A DNA stretch of 19,306 nt from positions 1-19,306 of the forward strand of contig JAGSHJ010000013.1 in the NCBI GenBank assembly GCA_023954595.1, read 5' to 3'. Shown here piece after piece: positions 14,767-19,306 of this stretch. Below the pieces are notes generated by a model. The model made no database searches. It had not been told where the DNA came from and worked only from the letters and a program-made list of their open reading frames with translations. The DNA comes from Bacteriovoracaceae bacterium. GTDB taxonomy: Bacteria > Bdellovibrionota > Bacteriovoracia > Bacteriovoracales > Bacteriovoracaceae. The translations under genes and the position numbers were made by a program. Every line of letters begins with the position of its first letter. Positions within the stretch are counted from its first letter, which is position 1.

Positions 14767-15287
14767 GCGCTTCTTAGATTCCCAGATCCTTGTGATCTAT
14801 TTGCAGGCCAAAACTTATAACCACCAGAAATATTATTGATATTGTAGAAGCCATGGTGATTTAGCATCTCACAGGCGAGGATTGAACGTGTTCCGTCTTC
14901 AGAGATGACCATGATACTTGCGGCCTTGTTTGGAATCTCTCTAAGCCTTAGTCCAAGCTCTTCTAGAGGAATATGCAATGCCTCTTTCATCTCTACTTTA
15001 GAGCTAAATTCTTTTTCAGAGACATCAATAACGATGAAGTCCTTGTCTTTGTCTTGAAATACATTGAATGCTTTCTCTGGGGACATGTCATTGTAAGATC
15101 TACGGTTTAGAACAAAATCGTCTGGCAATTTCTCGCCATTTTTAATTCTTACCATTTGAGCTTGAATTGTTTTAAATGCGATAGCTTCTTTTTGGTCCAT
15201 TCGGTCCAGTCTTTTCTCCATACGATCCAGGCGCTTTTCGATAGCATCTAGTTTAGAAAAGATATTGTTTTCAAGCTTCTTCATCAT
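14763..15287 (-). CDS. Coiled-coil rhodanese-like protein lacking the catalytic cysteine
   Basis: A 174-residue cytosolic protein in two parts. Residues 5-50 form a coiled coil with a heptad-like repeat (IEKRLDRMEKRLDRMDQK), suggesting oligomerisation. Residues about 68-162 are a rhodanese domain: MSPEKAFNVF, then DFIVIDVSEKEF (the usual IDVR start), HIPLEEL (the usual IP motif), and NNISGGYKFW (the C-terminal GG.. motif). The active-site loop, normally C-x-x-G-x-R-S, reads SEDGTRS at 129-135, so the sulfur-accepting Cys is Ser129. The only cysteine in the protein is Cys139, outside the loop. It is unlikely to be a sulfurtransferase and may be a binding or signalling module. Two ATGs are possible, at 15287 and 15284; GAGGA lies 6 bases before the first. 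It lies 59 bases downstream of the membrane-protein operon and may belong to it. Confidence 0.78.
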   Translation of the reverse strand: MMKKLENNIFSKLDAIEKRLDRMEKRLDRMDQKEAIAFKTIQAQMVRIKNGEKLPDDFVLNRRSYNDMSPEKAFNVFQDKDKDFIVIDVSEKEFSSKVEMKEALHIPLEELGLRLREIPNKAASIMVISEDGTRSILACEMLNHHGFYNINNISGGYKFWPANRSQGSGNLRSA

Positions 15288-15346
15288 TTTGTCCTCATTT
15301 TAAGGAGTGATCTCCCTAACTACATTGTAGACAATTAGATTAGGGC

Positions 15347-16237
15347 TTAGAAGAACGGGTAAATTGTTCCAAAGTGAATCTGTCCAATAATAATGGAGGT
15401 CAACATGGCAACCATCAAAAAGACACTTCCCTCATAAATTCCATAACCTAAGTGAGGAGTATCGGTTTGAGCACCACTCTGAGGGGCCTCAGTAATTTGG
15501 AAAACCTGTGTAACACCGGCTCTAAATATTGGAAAGATTAGAGAGCCTAGAAGCGTCTTAAGAACAACTTGGATGCAATAGGATATAAGATCGTGATGTT
15601 CATGGTTAAATGAGGCCATAATAATTAGAGTCGTTCCAAATAGAAAGCCTGAGTACGAGAACGCGAGCCCTAGGTTTTTTTGAATCATCAAACTATTAAA
15701 TGAGAGTTTGGAAACATATGGGTAGAGCTTTGTGGAGAATCCAAATAAAACCAAAGCGAATAGCCATAAGATAAATAAAATAATTAGCGAGTGTTCAGAT
15801 TCTTTAAAAATACTTCTTACCAAGAAAGCTAGGCATATTGCCTGTGCGAAAGAGACGATGCCGTAAGCTGCATTTTTCTTCTTTAGTACTTCATCTTTGT
15901 ATTCAAAGTTATAGAAAACGATATTATCTAGAATATAGAGCGATAGAAGGTAGAGGATGATCCCACTTGTACCAAGAATAAAAAAATCAAGAACACTTTG
16001 TACAAAACCAATATATTCATTGAACTCTAATGTTGAAAAAATAAGAGCGATACCTATTAGTCGTGAAAATACATGAAGGGTGTCCACGTAGTTCTCAGAA
16101 GGGTAGATCTTTTTCAAAATTTGCTTCTTCTGAGAAGGGTAGAATAGGACATGGGCATATTTATAGAAGAGAAGCCCTAAACAGATGAAAACGGTAAAAA
16201 GAAAACGAATTAACAATTTATCAAATATTTCGTTCAT
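15347..16237 (-). CDS. Polytopic membrane protein, possibly DUF350-like
   Basis: A 296-residue inner-membrane protein with about eight hydrophobic helices (near 10-30, 57-72, 80-107, 122-144, 149-170, 186-208, 217-240 and 264-288). Repeated patterns in which a helix begins with KN and small residues, KKNAAYGIVSFAQAICLAF (120-138) and QKNLGLAFSYSGFLFGTTL (186-204), recall the repeated unit of DUF350 membrane proteins. This resemblance is judged by eye and is weak. There is a hydrophilic loop at 249-263. The ATG overlaps the stop of the upstream gene by four bases, pointing to coupled translation with the exported protein. It is the last gene of the glutaredoxin-HD operon. No transport or enzyme motif is visible. 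Confidence 0.65.
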   Translation of the reverse strand: MNEIFDKLLIRFLFTVFICLGLLFYKYAHVLFYPSQKKQILKKIYPSENYVDTLHVFSRLIGIALIFSTLEFNEYIGFVQSVLDFFILGTSGIILYLLSLYILDNIVFYNFEYKDEVLKKKNAAYGIVSFAQAICLAFLVRSIFKESEHSLIILFILWLFALVLFGFSTKLYPYVSKLSFNSLMIQKNLGLAFSYSGFLFGTTLIIMASFNHEHHDLISYCIQVVLKTLLGSLIFPIFRAGVTQVFQITEAPQSGAQTDTPHLGYGIYEGSVFLMVAMLTSIIIGQIHFGTIYPFF

Positions 16238-16920
16238 AGGGTGCCTCGACTAGCTCTAAAATTTTTCTTTAAAAAGTCCCCAAAATAATCCTTAAGATTG
16301 ATCTTCTCATTACGACCTTTTCTAAAGAATGCCGGAAACTGCTCACGTGTAATACTACCCTCAGTACCAAATTCATCATTGAATCCATAAAAGGGTTTAT
16401 TCTCTCTGAGACTTTGTTGAATCTTTTGATAAAAACTATAAGTGGGGTTAAAGCCTCGAAGTCCCGTATATTGTGGGATGTATCGATAAGCTCTATAAAA
16501 GCTCCAAACTTTACCTTTTTGGGTGTTTCTCCATCGGCCAAAGTCACGGTTTCCAATAAAAACGCTTCCAGGCGGCAGGGGAGTGAATGATTCATTTAAA
16601 TCTTCAGATCTTCGAAAGATCGACATTCCAATAAATTTTTCGTGCTTCGTAGTAAAAGCTCTAGAAGTTCTAACGATTATTTCTTCGTAAGTCTGAAAGC
16701 CATAGACGACTTTATATTTCTGATAATAGGTTTTGATTATAAATCCTGTGGAATGTGTATCCACTAGAATTACTGAAACGGGAGCACCTCTAATTAGAGA
16801 AGAGAGGCTCTCTTCGTTAAATACATAGCTGATCCCAAACTCCGAAGGAGATAGACTCTTGGACAGCCCAAGATATGCTAATAGAAGCAAGCAGTATATG
16901 ATGAGCTTATTCAGATTCAT
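16234..16920 (-). CDS. Exported or membrane-anchored protein, function unknown
   Basis: A 228-residue protein I do not recognise. The N-terminus MNLNKLIIYCLLLLAYLGLSKS is a signal peptide or a single anchor. The rest is soluble, basic and rich in Tyr, Phe and Arg. A distinctive stretch at about 114-167 holds PLPPGSVFIGNRDFGRW, then KGKVWSFYRAYRYIPQYTGLRGF. It contains no cysteines after the signal and no known active-site motif. It overlaps both neighbours by four bases (ATGA): the HD phosphohydrolase upstream and the eight-helix membrane protein downstream. Such tight coupling suggests the exported protein and the membrane protein form one unit. Confidence 0.7.
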   Translation of the reverse strand: MNLNKLIIYCLLLLAYLGLSKSLSPSEFGISYVFNEESLSSLIRGAPVSVILVDTHSTGFIIKTYYQKYKVVYGFQTYEEIIVRTSRAFTTKHEKFIGMSIFRRSEDLNESFTPLPPGSVFIGNRDFGRWRNTQKGKVWSFYRAYRYIPQYTGLRGFNPTYSFYQKIQQSLRENKPFYGFNDEFGTEGSITREQFPAFFRKGRNEKINLKDYFGDFLKKNFRASRGTL

Positions 16921-18218
16921 AGAGAGTCGGCCAGGTCCCTAATCTCTTGCTTTTGTTTGTCACTTAATTGGTCAAAGTCACAGTGAACTCTATTTACCAT
17001 GTGGGACTGGCTAAATTTATCAAAGAGATCAGTTGCCTCGTTGATGTTTTGAATAAAGTTTCTACCTTTAAGAATTGGCTGCTCTCTTACAACTTTGATT
17101 GGATATTTATTTGTGCCACCTTCACCGTCCATATAATACTTGGACAATCTTCCGGAAGAGGAACACTTAATATAATCGATTTCATTTTCTTTAAAGTAAG
17201 TCTCAATTGACTCTAAGGCCTTAAGTTGATCTGTACCAAAGGTTTCGAAAATCTTTGGTGGAATGTTATTTAAAATGATCTTCTTGGCCCATTCATTATC
17301 TGAGCCTCGGAGTACCTTCATAAGAAAGTGATCATCATGGTGAAGATATTCTTCGATGTCTGCTGGAATACTGTATTCTGAGTTGGATGTTGCAAAGTAT
17401 CTTCCAAGCATCTTTTCTAAACACACTGCTTTATAATGAAAATAAACCATTAAAAACATATGGAAGCGACAAAGAAGGAAGTCATCAAATGTGGAAATCG
17501 CTCTTTCAGAGATACCAAGGTATGACTTTCCATCAACTACCGCTTCTCTGAGGTTGTCTATAATCCAGTCCAAATCAAACTTTCCATAACTAACGCCACA
17601 GAAGTAAGAGTCACGAAGAAGGTAGTCCATTCTATCGCAGTCCATCTCACTTGATACAAGTTGATGCAATATTGGGAAGTAGTTTATTCCTTCGATCGTG
17701 AAGTATTCATCATCCAGACATTCACCGATGATAAGGCCTGCTATTTGAGTTGGATCTACTCCAAACTTCTTTTTTACGCCCTCAAAACTTTCAGTGAAGC
17801 TAGAGTCAACTATGGACTTAATAGTATAGTCCTCATGACTAGCTTGTCTGTCCTTGGTAGGTGCAAAATGCTTTGGAAGTTTTAATTCACTTACCTGAGG
17901 CATAACAAATTCGGTCGTATGACTCAAAGGTGCATGGCCGATGTCATGAAGTAGACAAGCGAGCCTTACAGTTTCTCTAAGTCTTAACCAGTCTTTGTTA
18001 TAAGTCTGTTCTTTGAAAACAGTATCGAAAACCTTTGATACAACTGACATCACTCCAATGGAGTGAAGGTAGCGAGTATGAGTCGCTCCTGGAAAAACGT
18101 ACTCGGAAAATCCTAGCTGCTTGATATTTCTCAATCTTTGGAAGAAGGGATGCTCAAGGATCTGTACTTCTTCTTTTTGAATCTTTATCGAGCCGTGTAC
18201 CGGGTCACGAATTTCCAT
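16917..18218 (-). CDS. HD-domain phosphohydrolase, SAMHD1/dGTPase-like (COG1078 type)
   Basis: A 433-residue cytosolic metal-dependent phosphohydrolase. The N-terminus IRDPVHGSI (3-11) and FFQRLRNIKQLG (25-36) are hallmarks of the SAMHD1-like family. The HD metal ligands are present: His52 in RYLHSIGV, His91-Asp92 in ACLLHDIGHAPLSHTTE, and Asp195 in MDCDRMDYLLRDS (192-204), the loop that in SAMHD1 supplies the fourth ligand, with Tyr199 and Asp203 at the substrate phosphate side. Family members hydrolyse dNTPs to nucleosides and triphosphate, often under allosteric nucleotide control; the exact substrate here is not known. The C-terminal 150 residues are less conserved. AAGGA 7 bases before the ATG overlaps the glutaredoxin stop, 9 bases upstream. 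The TGA overlaps the next gene. Confidence 0.92.
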   Translation of the reverse strand: MEIRDPVHGSIKIQKEEVQILEHPFFQRLRNIKQLGFSEYVFPGATHTRYLHSIGVMSVVSKVFDTVFKEQTYNKDWLRLRETVRLACLLHDIGHAPLSHTTEFVMPQVSELKLPKHFAPTKDRQASHEDYTIKSIVDSSFTESFEGVKKKFGVDPTQIAGLIIGECLDDEYFTIEGINYFPILHQLVSSEMDCDRMDYLLRDSYFCGVSYGKFDLDWIIDNLREAVVDGKSYLGISERAISTFDDFLLCRFHMFLMVYFHYKAVCLEKMLGRYFATSNSEYSIPADIEEYLHHDDHFLMKVLRGSDNEWAKKIILNNIPPKIFETFGTDQLKALESIETYFKENEIDYIKCSSSGRLSKYYMDGEGGTNKYPIKVVREQPILKGRNFIQNINEATDLFDKFSQSHMVNRVHCDFDQLSDKQKQEIRDLADSL

Positions 18219-18227
18219 CTTTATTCC

Positions 18228-18473
18228 TTAAATTGCGTTTTGATTTTCTTCTAGCCATTGATTTATGTCTGCAGACTCAAACATAGGTTTACCATCAATA
18301 TATAGACATGGAACTGTTGAACGACCAGTTTTTTGTAGGTGTGCCGCTCTATATTCAGGATTCTCTAAAGTGTTTTTATATTCAATGCTATCTTCAAGGT
18401 TCAGCTTGTTTATTGTCTGTAGAACCCTGTGGCAGAAAGGACATTGCTCATAGTAATATAGTTCTAACTTCAT
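18228..18473 (-). CDS. Glutaredoxin
   Basis: An 81-residue thioredoxin-fold protein that uses glutathione to reduce disulfides. It shows the CPFC dithiol active site (Cys11, Cys14), the cis-proline loop TVPCLYIDG (53-61, with Pro55), and ESADI (66-70), which binds the glutathione gamma-glutamyl end. An extra cysteine follows the cis-proline (Cys56). Length is standard. AAGGAG lies 6 bases before the ATG. It is the first gene of the operon that continues with the HD phosphohydrolase 9 bases later. Only about 28 bases separate its start from the terminator of the upstream histone-like gene, so it has little room for a promoter of its own. Confidence 0.92.
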   Translation of the reverse strand: MKLELYYYEQCPFCHRVLQTINKLNLEDSIEYKNTLENPEYRAAHLQKTGRSTVPCLYIDGKPMFESADINQWLEENQNAI

Positions 18474-18501
18474 AAATTCTCCTTTTTTCTTCTAGTTAAA
18501 G

Positions 18502-18525
18502 AAAAAAGTGGCCTTTCGGCCACTT
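18502..18525 (-). terminator. Rho-independent terminator of the histone-like gene
   Basis: AAGTGGCC (18506-18513) and GGCCACTT (18518-18525) pair perfectly around a four-base loop; on the minus strand the stem runs into six T. It lies 7 bases past the stop of the histone-like gene and just upstream of the glutaredoxin gene. Confidence 0.88.
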
Positions 18526-18531
18526 ATTTAG

Positions 18532-19306
18532 TTAGAGATCGTCTTTACCGCTATCATCCAAGTCGTATCCGACTGGTTTGCCTTGAGCATATTCGGCGTC
18601 TTCGTCAAATAGCTCATCTTCTTTTTCGACTTCTTCTGGAGAGTCGAGTTTAGCGTCTAAGTTTTCTTCATAATTCCAGCCGTAACCAAAAGAACCTTCG
18701 GTCTCATCATCTGGATTGTATTCATCGGAAAGCTTTCCATTAAGTTCAACTGGATCAGTATTTTTACTTGTTGTTTCCTCAAGTGTTGCTTCAGCGTCTT
18801 TAACTGCTGGAACTTTACCTAGGGGAGCAATTGGAGTTGCAAGCTTTTCAGCTGTTTCTTCAACTGCTGGCTTTTCGGCCTTCTTTGCTTTCTTTGCAAC
18901 TGTCTTCTTCTTTACTGCCGCTTTCTTTGCTACTTTTTTAGGAGCAGCTTTTTTCGGAGCAGCCTTTTTAGTTACTTTCTTTGTAGTTTTCTTAGCTACT
19001 TTTTTTGGAGCAGCTTTCTTCTTTGTTGCTTTCTTAGCTACTTTCTTTGCAGCTTTTTTCTTAGTAGCTTTCTTCGCAACTTTTTTAGTCGCTTTCTTAG
19101 CTACTTTTTTTGCTGCTTTTTTCTTAGTGGCCTTCTTAGCTACTTTTTTCTTTGTAGCTTTCTTTGCAACTTTCTTTGCAGCTTTTTTCTTAGTTGCTTT
19201 CTTAGCTACTTTTTTCTTTGTAGCTTTTTTTGCTACTTTCTTTGCAGCTTTTTTCTTAGTTGCTTTCTTAGCTACTTTTTTCTTTGTAGCTTTTTTTGCT
19301 ACTTTC
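18532..19306 (-). CDS. Histone H1-like lysine/alanine-repeat protein with acidic tail (partial)
   Basis: The minus strand is open from the window edge to a TAA at 18532-18534, at least 257 residues; the start is beyond the window. The visible N-terminal part is almost only Lys, Ala, Thr and Val in 22-residue repeats (KVAKKATKKKVAKKATKKKA and two more residues), then shorter KKAAP variants with proline. It resembles histone H1 C-terminal domains and the bacterial AlgP/HC1 type. Such proteins bind and compact DNA through charge. Following KKAEKPAVEETAEK the composition switches to an acidic domain of about 115 residues with GSFGYGWNYEENL and the end YDLDDSGKDDL. The acidic tail may modulate or shield the basic part. 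Its own terminator follows the stop. No signal peptide can be judged. Confidence 0.82.
   Translation of the reverse strand, partial: KVAKKATKKKVAKKATKKKAAKKVAKKATKKKVAKKATKKKAAKKVAKKATKKKVAKKATKKKAAKKVAKKATKKVAKKATKKKAAKKVAKKATKKKAAPKKVAKKTTKKVTKKAAPKKAAPKKVAKKAAVKKKTVAKKAKKAEKPAVEETAEKLATPIAPLGKVPAVKDAEATLEETTSKNTDPVELNGKLSDEYNPDDETEGSFGYGWNYEENLDAKLDSPEEVEKEDELFDEDAEYAQGKPVGYDLDDSGKDDL
19045..19306 (-). repeat. 66-bp tandem repeats in the histone-like gene
   Basis: Each 66-bp unit encodes 22 residues. Units at 19240-19305 and 19174-19239 are identical base for base; the unit at 19108-19173 differs at about six or seven positions but encodes the same residues; the one at 19045-19107 is one codon shorter. 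The array continues past the window edge. Confidence 0.88.

Noticed and set aside
15321..15331. Short inverted repeat CTACA-T-TGTAG between the membrane protein and rhodanese-like genes
   Set aside because: Five-base arms are too short to distinguish from chance, and no promoter of quality could be drawn around it.
16269..16595. Alternative minus-strand frame of 108 residues within the unknown exported protein gene
   Set aside because: The 228-residue frame has a signal peptide and overlaps both neighbours by ATGA, as expected for the real gene; the shorter frame has no such support.
18532..19306. CRISPR-like or satellite array at the right edge
   Set aside because: The repeats stay in one open frame as Lys/Ala-rich codons with silent changes, so they are a coding repeat rather than a spacer array.

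Overview
This AT-rich window carries bacterial chromosomal housekeeping genes mixed with secreted and membrane proteins that I cannot name. It looks like a Gram-negative bacterium: there is a lipoprotein with a lipobox, an outer-membrane beta-barrel, a PpiD-type periplasmic foldase, and the MreC/MreD/PBP2/RodA rod-shape machinery. The low GC, the many small exported proteins of unknown type and the lysine/alanine-repeat histone-like protein would suit a Bdellovibrionota member such as the Bacteriovorax group. That placement is an inference, and no marker gene here proves it. I see no rRNA, tRNA, CRISPR array, insertion sequence or phage gene. No gene-free stretch exceeds 300 bases; the longest, 1633-1906, holds a divergent promoter region.

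Layout. At 1-53 a gene on the + strand ends at a strong terminator. At 115-1632 (minus) a ParB-like DNA-binding protein is followed by a dCMP deaminase. At 1907-2368 (+) is a small secreted four-cysteine protein. At 2561-5522 (+) three tightly packed genes encode a lipoprotein, an outer-membrane barrel and a small membrane protein, preceded by a possible sigma-54 promoter. At 5549-9147 (minus, transcribed right to left) are ppiD, a ferredoxin and a secreted patatin-like protein with altered catalytic motifs. At 9328-13839 (+) is the elongasome operon mreC-mreD-mrdA-rodA, divergent from ppiD and closed by a terminator; mreB is not here.

From 14001 there is a small secreted protein, then a MarR-family regulator whose promoter, inverted-repeat operator and start codon are superimposed. 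Convergent to it is a rhodanese-like protein lacking the catalytic cysteine. At 15347-18473 (minus) a compact operon encodes a glutaredoxin, a SAMHD1-like HD phosphohydrolase, an exported protein of unknown function and an eight-helix membrane protein, with ATGA overlaps between the last three. At the right edge, 18532-19306 (minus, start beyond the window), is a histone H1-like protein made of 22-residue lysine/alanine/threonine/valine repeats with an acidic C-terminal tail.

How the genes work together. The mre/mrdA/rodA set builds lateral wall peptidoglycan. PpiD, a membrane-anchored foldase, is expressed divergently from it. Both the dCMP deaminase and the HD protein act on deoxynucleotide pools, but they lie in different operons. 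The least explained parts are the 2561-5522 envelope operon, the two downstream genes of the 15347-18473 operon, and the two enzyme-like proteins with degenerate active sites (patatin-like and rhodanese-like).
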